A DNA stretch of 64,000 bases from the NCBI GenBank assembly GCA_963773665.1, contig CAVZBZ010000015.1, positions 14,471 through 78,470 on the forward strand, in the 5' to 3' direction. Positions 43,033 to 52,147 of this stretch are shown here, one piece after another. The DNA is from DATJLY01 sp963773665 (lineage in GTDB: Bacteria; Pseudomonadota; Alphaproteobacteria; ATCC43930; CGMCC-115725). The first letter of the stretch is position 1, and every line of letters begins with the position of its first letter. Both the position numbers and the translations under genes were made by a program. The notes beneath the pieces were generated by a model. The model worked only from the letters and a program-made list of their open reading frames with translations, was not told the origin of the DNA and ran no database searches.

Positions 43033-44214
43033 ATGAAGCGCTTTGTGCTCGACGACGCGTTCTTCCGGAGCCTCGACAGCTCGGCGCGCGACGTGAACGA
43101 GGCGGAGACGCTGCCGCCCGAGATCTACATTTCCGAGGAATTCTTCGAGTTCGAGAAGGAAGCCCTCTTCAATCACGAATGGCTGTGCGTCGCGCGCGAG
43201 AGCTGGATCCCCAATCACGGCGACTTCTACACCTCGATCCACATCGGCGAGCCGATCGTCGTCGTGCGCGGCAAGGACGGCGCGATCAACGCGATGTCAA
43301 CCGTCTGTCAGCATCGCGGCATGCTCGTCGCCGAGGGCCATGGGAACGCGCGGAACCTCATCTGCCCCTATCACCATTGGACCTATTCGCTCGAGGGCGA
43401 CCTGGTCAGCGCGCCGGCCATGAACAAGGCACGCGGATTCGACGTGAGTTGCGTCAAGCTGCCGCGCTTCAAGGTCGAGACCTGGAACGGATTCATCTTC
43501 GTCAATTTCGACCTCGACGCGCCACCGCTGAGCCCGCGGCTTACGGTTCTGACTGACGCGCTCGCCAATTTCCGGCTCGAGACCGCCGAGGGGCCGATCC
43601 CCGATCCGCCGACCAAGTTCCCATGGAACTGGAAGGTGATGATGGAGAACAACAACGACGGCTATCATGCCAACAAGCTCCATGCCGGGCCGCTCCATGA
43701 CGTCGTGCCAAGCCATTTGAGCGTCTTTCCGGAGCTTCCGGCCGACACCGCCGGGTATTTCCGCTTTAACGGCACGCGGCACAAGGATGCGAGCTTCAAT
43801 CCGCTGCACAAGTCCTTGATGCCGGTCTTTCCCGCTCTCACCGAGGAAGAACGGAGCCGGTTCCTCTTCGGCCAGGTGCCGCCGACGCTGTCGCTCGTGG
43901 TGCGGCCGGACCAGCTCACCTACATGATCCTGCACGCGGTTTCGGCAAGCGAGCTGATGATGACGCGGGGCTGGCTCGTCACGCCGGGCGCGCGGCAGGA
44001 GCCGCTGTTCGCGGAGCGCCTCAACATCGACATGCAATCGACGCGCACGATCGTCGCGCAGGATCTTCATGTCGACGAGCTGATCCCGATCGGTCTCCGC
44101 TCGCGCTTTGCGCCGCGCGGCCGCTACTCCTGGCAGGAGGAATCGCAGCGCGAGCTCAACCGGTGGCTCGTGCAGCGCTACCAGAAGGCATGGCAGCGGA
44201 TGAAGGGCGCCTGA
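43033..44214 (+). CDS. Rieske aromatic-ring-hydroxylating oxygenase, alpha subunit
   Basis: This 393-residue protein has the Rieske centre in CQHRGMLVAEG and CPYHHWTYSLEG, and the catalytic-domain iron site in ENNNDGYHANKLHAG, with the bridging Asp in place. It resembles the benzoate/toluate or phenylpropionate dioxygenase alpha class rather than the VanA class at 31.8 kb. It needs an electron-transfer chain, and the operon supplies only a SnoaL-like protein and a quinone-reductase-like protein. Hydroxylation of an aromatic or quaternary-amine substrate is the likely chemistry. Confidence 0.9.
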   Translation: MKRFVLDDAFFRSLDSSARDVNEAETLPPEIYISEEFFEFEKEALFNHEWLCVARESWIPNHGDFYTSIHIGEPIVVVRGKDGAINAMSTVCQHRGMLVAEGHGNARNLICPYHHWTYSLEGDLVSAPAMNKARGFDVSCVKLPRFKVETWNGFIFVNFDLDAPPLSPRLTVLTDALANFRLETAEGPIPDPPTKFPWNWKVMMENNNDGYHANKLHAGPLHDVVPSHLSVFPELPADTAGYFRFNGTRHKDASFNPLHKSLMPVFPALTEEERSRFLFGQVPPTLSLVVRPDQLTYMILHAVSASELMMTRGWLVTPGARQEPLFAERLNIDMQSTRTIVAQDLHVDELIPIGLRSRFAPRGRYSWQEESQRELNRWLVQRYQKAWQRMKGA

Positions 44215-44243
44215 GAAAACGCCGGAAAGAAGGAGCAGGTCTT

Positions 44244-45239
44244 ATGGCCAAAACCGTCGTGGTGGCGCGCACCGGCGGGCCCGAGGTGATGACGTTCGTC
44301 GATGTCGATCCCGGCAAGCCGGGCCCGGGCGAGGTTCTGCTGCGGCAGACCGCGATCGGCGTCAATTTCGCCGACATCCATTATCGCCGCGGCACCGCAC
44401 CGGCGCATGCGATGGCGAAGCTCGTCTTTCCCTTCACGCCTGGGCTCGAGGCGACCGGGATCATCGAGACGGTCGGACTTGGCGTCACGGGACTGCGGCC
44501 TGGCGACCGCGTTGCCTACGCAACCGCGACGCTCACGACCGGCGCCTACACCGAGGCCCGGCTCTTCCCCGCCGAACGGATCATAAAACTGCCGCCGGGC
44601 GTCTCCGACGAAGATGTGGCGGCGCTCCTCTATCGCGGCATCACCGTGCACGGCATGATCCGCCAGTGCTATCGCGTGAAGCCGGGCAACGTCGTGCTGC
44701 TGCACGCCGCGGCGGGCGGAGTCGGCTCGGTTCTGGCCGGATGGGCGAAGCATCTTGGCGCGCGCGTCATCGGCACCGTCAGCGGTCCCGGCAAAGTGGA
44801 GCGCGCGCGGCAACAGGGGTGCGATGACGTGATCGTGACGGATCGCGAGGATTTCGTCGCGCGCGCCCGCGCGCTCACCGGCGGACACGGCGTCGATGTC
44901 GTCTATGACGGCGTCGGACGCGACACCTTCGTGAAATCGTTCGCGTGCATCCGGCGCTACGGGATGATGGTTTCGTTCGGCCACAGCTCCGGCATGATCG
45001 AGCCGTTCGATCCCATCCTGCTGCAGCACGAGGGCCTCTATCTCACGCGCTTCAGCGGCTCGACCTACAACGACGATACGGCGGAATATCAGATGCGCGC
45101 GAAGGAGGTTCTGGAAGCGATCGAGGCGGGGGTCATCCGGCGCGCGCAGCACGCCATTTATCCTCTCTCCGACATCGTCCGCGCCCATAGCGATCTCGAA
45201 AACCGACGCACCGTCGGCTCGCCCGTGCTACGGCCTTGA
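44244..45239 (+). CDS. NADPH:quinone oxidoreductase / zeta-crystallin-like MDR protein
   Basis: This 331-residue zinc-free medium-chain reductase has GPGEVLLRQTAIGVNFADIH, the nucleotide fold LLHAAAGGVGSVLAGWAKHL and DVVYDGVGRDTF. No structural zinc cysteines are present. Members reduce quinones or enoyl-type double bonds with NADPH. The ATG at 44244 follows AAGGAGCAGG. It ends the + strand operon after the Rieske oxygenase and converges with livG eight bases away. It could recycle quinone products of the oxygenase; that is inferred. Confidence 0.9.
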   Translation: MAKTVVVARTGGPEVMTFVDVDPGKPGPGEVLLRQTAIGVNFADIHYRRGTAPAHAMAKLVFPFTPGLEATGIIETVGLGVTGLRPGDRVAYATATLTTGAYTEARLFPAERIIKLPPGVSDEDVAALLYRGITVHGMIRQCYRVKPGNVVLLHAAAGGVGSVLAGWAKHLGARVIGTVSGPGKVERARQQGCDDVIVTDREDFVARARALTGGHGVDVVYDGVGRDTFVKSFACIRRYGMMVSFGHSSGMIEPFDPILLQHEGLYLTRFSGSTYNDDTAEYQMRAKEVLEAIEAGVIRRAQHAIYPLSDIVRAHSDLENRRTVGSPVLRP

Positions 45240-45246
45240 CCGCCGC

Positions 45247-46026
45247 TCAGCGGGTGACGCCTGGTCCGAGATAGGCCTCGATCACGCGGGGGTCGCTGAG
45301 CACGTCGGCCGGCGGTCCATCCACCAGGTAGCGGCCATGATCGAGCACATAAAGGCGGTCCGCGAGATCGGACACCATCTGCATGTCATGTTCCACCCAG
45401 ATCATGGGCAGGCCGAGCTCGTGCTTGATGCGCAGGATGTGATGCGCGAGATCCTCGCGCTCGTCGCGGTTCAATCCGGCCGAGGGCTCGTCGAGGAGCA
45501 GGATCTTGGGCTCCATCGCCAAGGCGCGCGCAAAGCCGACGATCTTCTGCACGCCATAGGGCAGCGTCGAGATCGGGCGAAAGCGATAACGCTCGAGCTC
45601 GGTGAAGGCGAGAATCCGCTCGACCGCCGCGCGCTCGGCGATTTCCTGGCGCCGGCAGGACGGCAGGAACAAGCCGCCCGAGACGACACCGCCGTGCATA
45701 TGCGAATGCCGTCCGATGAGCAGGTTATCGAGCACGGTGAGCTGCGCGAAGAGCTCGCCGTGCTGGAACGTGCGCGCTATGCCCAGGGCCGCAAGCACAT
45801 GCGGCTTCCGTCCGACGATATCCTCGCCGCGAAATCGGATCTCGCCGGCGCTTGCCGGATAGATGCCGCTGATGCAGTTGAGGATGCTGGTCTTGCCGGC
45901 GCCGTTGGGACCGATGAGGGCGAGAAGCTCGCGCCGCCACAGCGCCAGCGAGACGTCGGTGAGGACGGCGAGCCCGCCGAAATGAAGGCTGACGCGGTCG
46001 AGAACCAGCTCGGGCGCCTCAGACAT
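45247..46026 (-). CDS. livG: Branched-chain amino acid-type ABC transporter ATPase LivG
   Basis: This 259-residue ATPase has Walker A LIGPNGAGKTS, Walker B LLLDEPSAGLN and the LivG-specific long insert (GRHSHMHGGVVSGGLFLP). The signature loop reads LPYGVQKIVG, close to the LPYGxQR form common in LivG. It is the last gene of a five-gene - strand operon and overlaps livF by eight bases. It drives import of hydrophobic amino acids or, as often in soil bacteria, aromatic acids or amides. Confidence 0.92.
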   Translation of the reverse strand: MSEAPELVLDRVSLHFGGLAVLTDVSLALWRRELLALIGPNGAGKTSILNCISGIYPASAGEIRFRGEDIVGRKPHVLAALGIARTFQHGELFAQLTVLDNLLIGRHSHMHGGVVSGGLFLPSCRRQEIAERAAVERILAFTELERYRFRPISTLPYGVQKIVGFARALAMEPKILLLDEPSAGLNRDEREDLAHHILRIKHELGLPMIWVEHDMQMVSDLADRLYVLDHGRYLVDGPPADVLSDPRVIEAYLGPGVTR

Positions 46027-46822
46027 GCGAATCCCGGCGGCGTCGAGACTGCTCGGCGTCGCGGTAGTCGCGGCGCGCGCCGAAGCCGGTGCCGAGATAG
46101 ACTTCGCGAATCTCCTGATTGGCGAGAAGGTGCCGCGATTCTCCCTCGAGGACGACCCGGCCGTTTTCGAGCACGTAAGCGAACTGGGCGATCTCGAGCG
46201 CCACCGCCGCATTCTGCTCGACCAGCAGGATCGTCAGGCCCTGTTCGCGGGAAATCACGAGGAGCCGCTCGACGAGCGAGGCGACCACAACCGGCGCCAG
46301 GCCAAGAGAAAGCTCGTCGATCAGCAGCATCTCGGGTTCGCACATCAAGGCCGAGCCGAGCCCGAGCATCTGCCGCTCGCCGCCCGAGAGGTATCCCGCC
46401 TCTCGATCCTTGAGCCGGGCGAGAGCCGGGAAATAGGCATAAACCAGCTCCGCTCGCCGATCGCGCGCATGGCGGCCGCTCTTGCGCGCAACCGCGGCCG
46501 CAAGATTCTCGGCGACCGACAAATTCTCGAACACCTTCTCGCGCTCCGGTACCAGCACGATGCCCAAGGCCGACACCGAGTCGGGCGGCAGGTTCTCGAT
46601 CCGGCGTCCGGCGAATTCGATGGTGCCGCGCGTGACGCGCGCGGTATCGAGCCCGATGAAGCCCGAGATCGCCCGCAGCGTCGTCGTCTTGCCGGCGCCA
46701 TTCGCGCCGAGAAGTGCAACGATGGAGCCGCTGGGTACTGCGAGCGAGATACCTTGCACGGCCGTGGCGACGCGGTTGTAGACGACCTCGACGGCGTTCA
46801 AGGAGAGGAGCGCCGGTGCCAT
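46019..46822 (-). CDS. livF: Branched-chain amino acid-type ABC transporter ATPase LivF
   Basis: This 267-residue ATPase has LLGANGAGKTTTLRAI, the signature LSGGERQMLGLG and LLIDELSLGLAP, the LivF pattern. The C-terminal 20 residues are Arg-rich (GARRDYRDAEQSRRRRD), beyond the usual LivF end, and overlap the livG start. The ATG at 46822 touches the livM stop. It pairs with LivG to energise the transporter. Confidence 0.92.
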   Translation of the reverse strand: MAPALLSLNAVEVVYNRVATAVQGISLAVPSGSIVALLGANGAGKTTTLRAISGFIGLDTARVTRGTIEFAGRRIENLPPDSVSALGIVLVPEREKVFENLSVAENLAAAVARKSGRHARDRRAELVYAYFPALARLKDREAGYLSGGERQMLGLGSALMCEPEMLLIDELSLGLAPVVVASLVERLLVISREQGLTILLVEQNAAVALEIAQFAYVLENGRVVLEGESRHLLANQEIREVYLGTGFGARRDYRDAEQSRRRRDSHV

Positions 46823-47853
46823 CAGCGCCCCGCCCGCCGGAACGCGTGCCGCACGCGGTGCAGAATGCCGACGAGCCCCTGCGGCTCGAACAGCAGGAAC
46901 AGGATCATCACCGCGCCGAAGGCGGCATAATCGAGTGCGAAGACCTGCGTCGCGAACCGCTGCGGCAGCAACGTCGCCGCCGCCTCGATCGCATAAGGGA
47001 AGAGCACGACGAAGGCAGCGCCCAGGATGGCGCCCAGGATCGAACCCATGCCGCCGATGATCACCATGGCCACATACTGAATGCCGAGATAAAGCTCGAA
47101 GGCGTCGATCGAGACGAAGCTGCGGAAATACGCGAAGAGCGCGCCCGCGAGCAACGTCATCACCGAGCTTACCACGAACGCGGACAGCTTGCCGCGCGCG
47201 ACATCGATGCCGAGCGCCTCGGCGACGACCTCGCGGTCGCGGAGCGCGCGCCACGCACGGCCCGCGCGCGAACGCAGAAGGTTGAGGCTGAAGAGAACGG
47301 TCGCGGCCGCGGCAACGAGCAGCACGACATACCACGCGCGCCCGCCCGCGAGCACATAGCCGCCCACGGACGGAGGATCGATCACCACGCCAGTATCGAG
47401 CCCCCGCCGCGACTGGTACTCGTTGCCGAGATAGTTCACAACGAAATGCAGGCCAAGCGTGCTGATGCCAAGATAAAGGCCGCGCAGCCGCAGGGACGGA
47501 AGCCCGAAGATGAGCCCGAGCAATCCGCCTGCGATCGCCGCCGCGGGCAGCGTCACCCAGAACGGCGCGCCCAATTCCTTGTAAAGAATTCCCACGGTGA
47601 AGGCGCCGGCCGCGAGAAAACCCGCGTGACCGAGCGAAATCTGGCCGGCATAGCCCGTCAGCAGCATGAGCGCGATCGCGCCGATGCTGGTGAGCAGGAC
47701 CTGGTTGCAGAGATCGAGGAGAAAGGGCGTGCTCACGAGCGGGAAGACGATCGCGGCCGCCAGAAGTACTACAACGGCACGGCGCTTCGCAGGCGTATTC
47801 GCGAGCGCGAGGTCGTGGGCGTACTCGATGCTCCGATCGCCGGCGAGCGCCAT
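46822..47853 (-). CDS. livM: Branched-chain amino acid-type ABC transporter permease LivM
   Basis: This 343-residue membrane protein has LivM features: the GYAGQISLGHAGFLAAGAF segment in the third helix, GLYLGISTLGLHF, and the cytoplasmic loop RAWRALRDREVVAEALGID. About nine hydrophobic segments are visible. The stop lies at the livF start and the start lies three bases from the livH stop, so the permeases and ATPases are coupled. Confidence 0.92.
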   Translation of the reverse strand: MALAGDRSIEYAHDLALANTPAKRRAVVVLLAAAIVFPLVSTPFLLDLCNQVLLTSIGAIALMLLTGYAGQISLGHAGFLAAGAFTVGILYKELGAPFWVTLPAAAIAGGLLGLIFGLPSLRLRGLYLGISTLGLHFVVNYLGNEYQSRRGLDTGVVIDPPSVGGYVLAGGRAWYVVLLVAAAATVLFSLNLLRSRAGRAWRALRDREVVAEALGIDVARGKLSAFVVSSVMTLLAGALFAYFRSFVSIDAFELYLGIQYVAMVIIGGMGSILGAILGAAFVVLFPYAIEAAATLLPQRFATQVFALDYAAFGAVMILFLLFEPQGLVGILHRVRHAFRRAGR

Positions 47854-47856
47854 CGG

Positions 47857-48735
47857 CTAGACCCGGTCGAACTGTTCGCGGCTGCCGAGCAGGCCCCAGG
47901 GCCGCACCGCCAGGACGGCCAGCAGCACGAAAAACGGCACCACGTCGGCCAGCAGCGGATCGACATATTGGATCAGCATCACTTCCGCCGTCGCGACAAT
48001 GAGCGCCCCGAACAGGGCGCCGAGGAAGCTGTCGAGTCCGCCGACGAGCGCGGCCGGAAACGCCTTGAGGCCGATGACCGCCATCGTGTTGTCGACGCCC
48101 AAATTCAAGGACAGCAGCATGCCGACCGCGCCGGCAATGAGCGTCGAGATCGCCCACGCCATCGCATAGATGCGGTGAAGGTTGATCCCGCGCTGCGCCG
48201 CGAGCAGCGGATTGCGGCCCGCGGCGCGCATGCGGATGCCGAACGCCGTAAAGCGCAGAAAGACGTAAAGGGCGAGGAAGACCGCCGCGGCAGTGGCGAC
48301 GAGCGCCACGTCCGCGGCCGAGACGCGGGCGCCGCCCGGAAGCGCGAGCGCGGGATTGCTCCAGCCGAGCAGCGAGCCCGGGTATTGCTGCGTCGGCGAC
48401 CAGAACAGCATCGCAAGGCCGCGCAGCAACGTGCCGAGCGCGATCGTCATCAACACGGCCGCGAGCACCGATTGTCCCGTCATCCAGCGCAGCAGCGCGA
48501 AATAGACGACGAGGCCAAGCGCGAGGCAAAGGAAAAGCGCCAGCGGAACCGCGATCAACGCATGGCCGCCGAACAGCGACGCGGCGGTCAGGAAGAAATA
48601 GGCGCCGAACATCATGAGCTCGCCATGCGCCAGATTCATGATGCGGCTGACGCGGTAGACGATGACATAGCCCACGCTAAGCAAGGCATAGATCGAAGCG
48701 AGAACGACGATGTTGGCGACGAGCTGAACTGGCAT
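47857..48735 (-). CDS. livH: Branched-chain amino acid-type ABC transporter permease LivH
   Basis: This 292-residue permease has the LivH pattern: IYALLSVGYVIVYRVSRIMN, LAHGELMMFGAYFF, FRFTAFGIRMRAAGRNPLLA and GGLDSFLGALFGALIV. It follows the binding-protein gene by 68 bases and precedes livM. With LivM it forms the membrane channel. Confidence 0.92.
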   Translation of the reverse strand: MPVQLVANIVVLASIYALLSVGYVIVYRVSRIMNLAHGELMMFGAYFFLTAASLFGGHALIAVPLALFLCLALGLVVYFALLRWMTGQSVLAAVLMTIALGTLLRGLAMLFWSPTQQYPGSLLGWSNPALALPGGARVSAADVALVATAAAVFLALYVFLRFTAFGIRMRAAGRNPLLAAQRGINLHRIYAMAWAISTLIAGAVGMLLSLNLGVDNTMAVIGLKAFPAALVGGLDSFLGALFGALIVATAEVMLIQYVDPLLADVVPFFVLLAVLAVRPWGLLGSREQFDRV

Positions 48736-48803
48736 GGACCGAATCTCGGACGGACCGGCGTTGGCGCCAATACCGGATCGCAGCCCGACGCCCCTTCGTC
48801 AAG

Positions 48804-49967
48804 CTACTTGATGTCGAAGCCGATCCAGTCCGAAACCGGGACGACCGCGTGCTTGTCATTGTCCCAGTGATAGACGCGGTAGGACTGATGCGTGCGGAAG
48901 TGATTGTCCTTGGTCCAGACCAGCGGACCGCCGCGCAGGCCCTTCATGTCGACGGTGAGGTCCGACATCGCAGCCTGCACCTTCGCCGGGCTCGGCGGCC
49001 AGCTCACCTTCTTGAGCGCCGCTTCGAGCACCATGCCCTCGACCCAGCCTTCGGCGCCCTGAGTCGCCGGGAAATCCATCTTGCCCTTCAAGGCTGCGAG
49101 CTCGTCGCGATGGGCGGGCGTATCGTCGCGGAACAGGGAATTGGCGGCAAAGATATAAAAGCCCGGATCCTTCATGCGGGCGAGCTCGTCCTCCGCCGGT
49201 GCATTGGAATAGCAGATGAAGCGGCCTTTCCAGTCGAGTTGGCGCAATGCTTCGAACGTCTTCACATAGATGTTCCATGTGCCGTAACCGAAGACCCAAT
49301 CGGGATTCGCGGCGTTGAGCTTTGTTGCGTAGGGCGTGAAATCGGGCGCCGCGCCCGGGATGATCTCGGTATCGACCGGCGTCAGCTCGAACTTGGGCGC
49401 CTCGCCCGCCGCGAATTCGAGCTCGGTGCGCGCGAGCGGCGAGGCAAGCCCGGCCATGCCGAGCTTCGCCGGCCCTTTCGCGGTCTTATGGATGAAGGTC
49501 ATCGCGGTCTGGCTGTCGAACCGCACCGCATAGCCCGTGGAGCAGAATTGCAGCGGATCGGCCGGCGGCAACGTCTCCTTGGGGCAGACCGCCCCGACGT
49601 ACCAGAGCGGCATGTTGGCCGCCTTGATCTGTGCTACGACCGGCGGATAGGTGTTGGAGAGGCTCGAATTGCCGAGCAGGATGATGTTGTCGTTGAGGAG
49701 CTTCGCCGTGTTGGCGGCGGCCTTCGAGGCGTCGCCCTGGTCGTCCTCGAGAAGGATTTGGATCGGGTGCCCGTTCACGCCGCCCCTGGCGTTCACGCGA
49801 TCGACATAGACCCGCAGCGCTTCGATGATCGGGCTTTGCGAGCTCGCCGCCGCGCCGGTCAAGGCCGCGGTGATCCCGATCCGATAGGCGTCCTGGGCCA
49901 GGCTTGGCGAAAACGGCGCTCCCGCGATCGCCGCCGCGAGCACGGCGGCCGGTATCATCCTGCGCAT
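48804..49967 (-). CDS. Branched-chain amino acid-type ABC transporter substrate-binding protein
   Basis: This 387-residue protein has a Sec signal peptide (MIPAAVLAAAIAGAPFSPSL, cleavage near LAQ) and the LivJ/type-I periplasmic fold: RIGITAALTGAAASSQSPII, ARGGVNGHPIQILLEDDQGD, and LGNSSLSNTYPPVVAQIK. It is the first gene of the liv operon; AAGGAGGGG precedes the ATG at 49967. The ligand is not predictable. Binding proteins beside oxygenase genes often serve aromatic acids, so an aromatic or amide ligand is as likely as an amino acid. The 253-base gap upstream separates it from the divergent 2-oxoglutarate oxygenase gene. Confidence 0.9.
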   Translation of the reverse strand: MRRMIPAAVLAAAIAGAPFSPSLAQDAYRIGITAALTGAAASSQSPIIEALRVYVDRVNARGGVNGHPIQILLEDDQGDASKAAANTAKLLNDNIILLGNSSLSNTYPPVVAQIKAANMPLWYVGAVCPKETLPPADPLQFCSTGYAVRFDSQTAMTFIHKTAKGPAKLGMAGLASPLARTELEFAAGEAPKFELTPVDTEIIPGAAPDFTPYATKLNAANPDWVFGYGTWNIYVKTFEALRQLDWKGRFICYSNAPAEDELARMKDPGFYIFAANSLFRDDTPAHRDELAALKGKMDFPATQGAEGWVEGMVLEAALKKVSWPPSPAKVQAAMSDLTVDMKGLRGGPLVWTKDNHFRTHQSYRVYHWDNDKHAVVPVSDWIGFDIK

Positions 49968-50220
49968 CACGTGCCCCTCCTTGTCTGAGACGATCTCCAA
50001 TGTCACTGTCACGCCGCGCGACGACACAAGGGTAATCGGGGCCGCGCCGGCTCGCCCGCCTCGCGGCGCACAAAAATTTGTCTGTCGCGCGGCCCGTCCG
50101 CGCAAGAACCTAGTAATTAGGCAAGTTATGATGCTTCGCCGAGCAAGATCATGTCAGGCTTTGCGTCCAGTCTCCGCAATAGTGGCAGCTCCGCTGCCGG
50201 CATCGTTCGATGAGCTTCCC

Positions 50221-51208
50221 ATGAGATCGCTGCCGATCATCGATCTTTCCGCCCGCGACCGCGCGGCAAACGCCGCGAGGCTTGCGAGAAACTGCGAGGA
50301 AATCGGCTTTTTCATGCTGCAGGGACATGGCGTTTCGCCGGTTCTGCTGCGGCAGATGCGGGCGGCATGCTACCGCTTCTTCGACCTGCCCGCGGCGGAG
50401 AAGCAAAAGGTTGCGGTGCAGCCCAGTTCGAACCGCGGCTATCGCGGCGTGCGCGCCGGAAGCCTGGCGCTCTCCGCGGGAAACGACGCGCCGCCCGATC
50501 TGCGCGAGACATTCCTCATGGGACCGCCGGATTGCCCGCCGGACGTTCGAGCCGGAGGACTGCTTCGAGCCCAATCGATGGTCCGCGTCGCTTCCCGAGA
50601 TGGAAAAGGTTTTCACCGCCTATTATCGCGCCATGGCGGACCTGGCGGCGCGGGTGCTCGATCTTGCCGCCGAGGCGCTCGGCCTGCCCGAGCGCTATTT
50701 CCGGCCGTTCATCGATCGCTGCATATCGCAACTCAGCATCGCCAATTATCCCGATCAGCTTTCGGCGCCGCTCCCGTCGCAATTGCGCGCGAGCGCCCAC
50801 ACCGATTTCGGGACGCTGACGCTCCTTCTCGCCGAGGACAAGCCGGGCGGGTTGCAGATCCTCACGGGCGGCGGGCAGTGGCTCGACATCGCGCCGCCGG
50901 AACCCGACTGCTACATCGTCAATCTCGGCGACCTTATGGCGCGCTGGACCAACGACCGGTGGCGCTCGACCATGCATCGCGTCGTCAACCCGCCGCGCGA
51001 GCTCGGCGCCTCCTCGCGCCGGCTGTCGATCGTGTTCTTCCACCATCCGAACGAACATGCCGTGATCGAATGCCTGCCGAACTGCGCGAGCCCCGAACAG
51101 CCGGCCCGCTATCAGGCGACCACGCCCGGCCAACATATGAGCGCGAAGGTCGCCGCGATCTTCAGCAAGTCCGAGCCGCACGACGCCGCAGACGCCTCAA
51201 GAACATGA
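50221..51208 (+). CDS. 2-oxoglutarate/Fe(II) oxygenase, isopenicillin-N-synthase family, frameshifted
   Basis: The N-terminal part (LPIIDLSARDRAANAARLAR, EEIGFFMLQGHGVSPVLL) and the C-terminal part (FEPEDCFEPNRWSASLPEME, then SAHTDFGTLTLLLAEDK, TMHRVVNPP, RRLSIVFFHHPNE) are in two frames. Removing one G near 50545 joins FLMGPPDCPPD to FEPEDCF, giving about 328 residues, normal for the family. The Fe ligands (HxD and distal H) and the co-substrate Arg are present. It is divergent from the liv operon. It shares family and layout, but little direct sequence, with the oxygenase at 18.6 kb. Confidence 0.82.
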
Positions 51209-51790
51209 TCCAATGACTGCCCCGCCAAATCTGCACCGGACGTTCTCGTTCATAGCCCCATAGGCGTCGTGGCGGTGAGCCCGTCGATCTCGACAAGCAA
51301 AGTGTGGGTATGCTCACGGGTAGATCACGACATGCAACAGTAAACAGGCTTTGTAGAAGGTTTATCAGCGGAGACTGGCTCCGCCGTCGTGTCTCGAATC
51401 CTCGCATCCCGTTACCGCGCCGCCACAGGACCGCGCCGCCACAGGATCGGCGCTGAGATAGGCCTGTGGTTTGCTGATGGCGTCTTGAAAGCCCTTAATC
51501 TCGCGTGGGTGTTGACTGGCCCATGAGCACAACGCCCACGGTGGGCCCACGGGTTGATCGGGGATGGTTTCGATCATGAACCAGGACCACACAGCTAACT
51601 TCACTGAGCGGCGCGTCAGGGGCCAGCGGCGGCCGTCGATCGCTCGAATTTGAACGCTGCAGCGCCTGCTCTGGTGCCTGCAAGTCTGTGCGCATATCGT
51701 GTGCACAAGCGATTCTGCCCCACGAATTTTAAGGCCAAAATCCGGAGGGATAATCACCGAATTTTATCCTTACATTAGGGGTTTATGGGG
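51209..51790. other. Gene-poor stretch beside tRNA-Phe
   Basis: These 582 bases hold no gene I can support. A 130-codon ORF on the - strand (51365-51757) has no recognisable motif, no ribosome site and skewed composition. The stretch is visibly more AT-rich than its surroundings around 51310-51365 and 51700-51785 and contains a short tandem repeat. It lies at the 3' side of a tRNA gene, the usual place for integrated elements, but no integrase and no duplicated tRNA end is visible. Confidence 0.5.
51414..51445. repeat. Tandem repeat, 16 bp x 2
   Basis: ACCGCGCCGCCACAGG occurs twice in immediate succession at 51414-51429 and 51430-51445, with no mismatch. It lies in the gene-poor stretch near tRNA-Phe. 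Function unknown; replication slippage is the simplest origin. Confidence 0.8.
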
Positions 51791-51866
51791 TGGTGCCCAG
51801 GGGCGGAATTGAACCACCGACACCGTGATTTTCAGTCACGTGCTCTACCAACTGAGCTACCTGGGC
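51791..51866 (-). tRNA. tRNA-Phe (GAA)
   Basis: Read on the - strand, the gene folds into a normal cloverleaf. The acceptor stem pairs GCCCAGG with CCTGGGC, then comes the D-loop AGCTCAGTTGGTAGAGC. The anticodon stem CGTGA/TCACG encloses the loop CTGAAAA, giving anticodon GAA. The T-loop is GGTTCAATTCC. The discriminator A and 3' CCA are encoded at 51791-51794. It is 76 bases long including CCA. A good promoter lies just upstream. Confidence 0.95.
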
Positions 51867-51877
51867 GCCGGGCGCGC

Positions 51878-51906
51878 GGTATAGCGGGACAATCGGCACC
51901 TGTCCA
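51878..51906 (-). promoter_or_regulatory. Promoter of tRNA-Phe
   Basis: On the - strand, TGGACA (51901-51906) and TATACC (51878-51883) are separated by exactly 17 bases. The -10 element ends 11 bases before the mature tRNA 5' end at 51866, giving a leader of only a few bases. Fit to the sigma-70 consensus is good (5/6 and 4/6). Confidence 0.6.
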
Positions 51907-51922
51907 GAATCAGCCGTGTGCG

Positions 51923-52132
51923 CTACGGCGGCGCGTCGCCGTCCTCGTCCGCGTCGCCGGCGCGTTCCTCCTCGTCGTTTTCGACGGCCGGGACGCGGTA
52001 GTTGCCGTCGAGCCAGCGGCCGAGATCGACGAGGCGGCAGCGCGCCGAGCAGAACGGCCGGAACCGCTCTACCGCCGGCTTGCCGCAAATGGGGCACGGC
52101 TTCGCGCCGCGCGGATGAGGCATGTCGTCCAT
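51923..52132 (-). CDS. yacG: DNA gyrase inhibitor YacG
   Basis: This 69-residue zinc protein has the four-cysteine site PCPICGKPA and FRPFCSARCRLVDLGRWL, followed by an acidic tail (ENDEEERAGDADEDGDAPP). YacG binds GyrB and inhibits gyrase in E. coli. The gene lies 15 bases from the RNase E/G gene in the conserved alphaproteobacterial order maf, RNase, yacG. Start at the ATG at 52132; a second Met lies three codons later. Confidence 0.92.
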   Translation of the reverse strand: MDDMPHPRGAKPCPICGKPAVERFRPFCSARCRLVDLGRWLDGNYRVPAVENDEEERAGDADEDGDAPP

Positions 52133-52147
52133 GCCGGATAGATAGGG

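Noticed and set aside
46019..48529. A long - strand ORF upstream of LivF continuing through livM and livH.
   Set aside because: The part beyond 46822 is an Arg/Ala-rich shadow of livM and livH; only the LivF portion is real.
51365..51757. A 130-codon - strand ORF in the gap near tRNA-Phe.
   Set aside because: No ribosome site, no recognisable domain, and composition unlike the neighbouring genes; treated as chance ORF.
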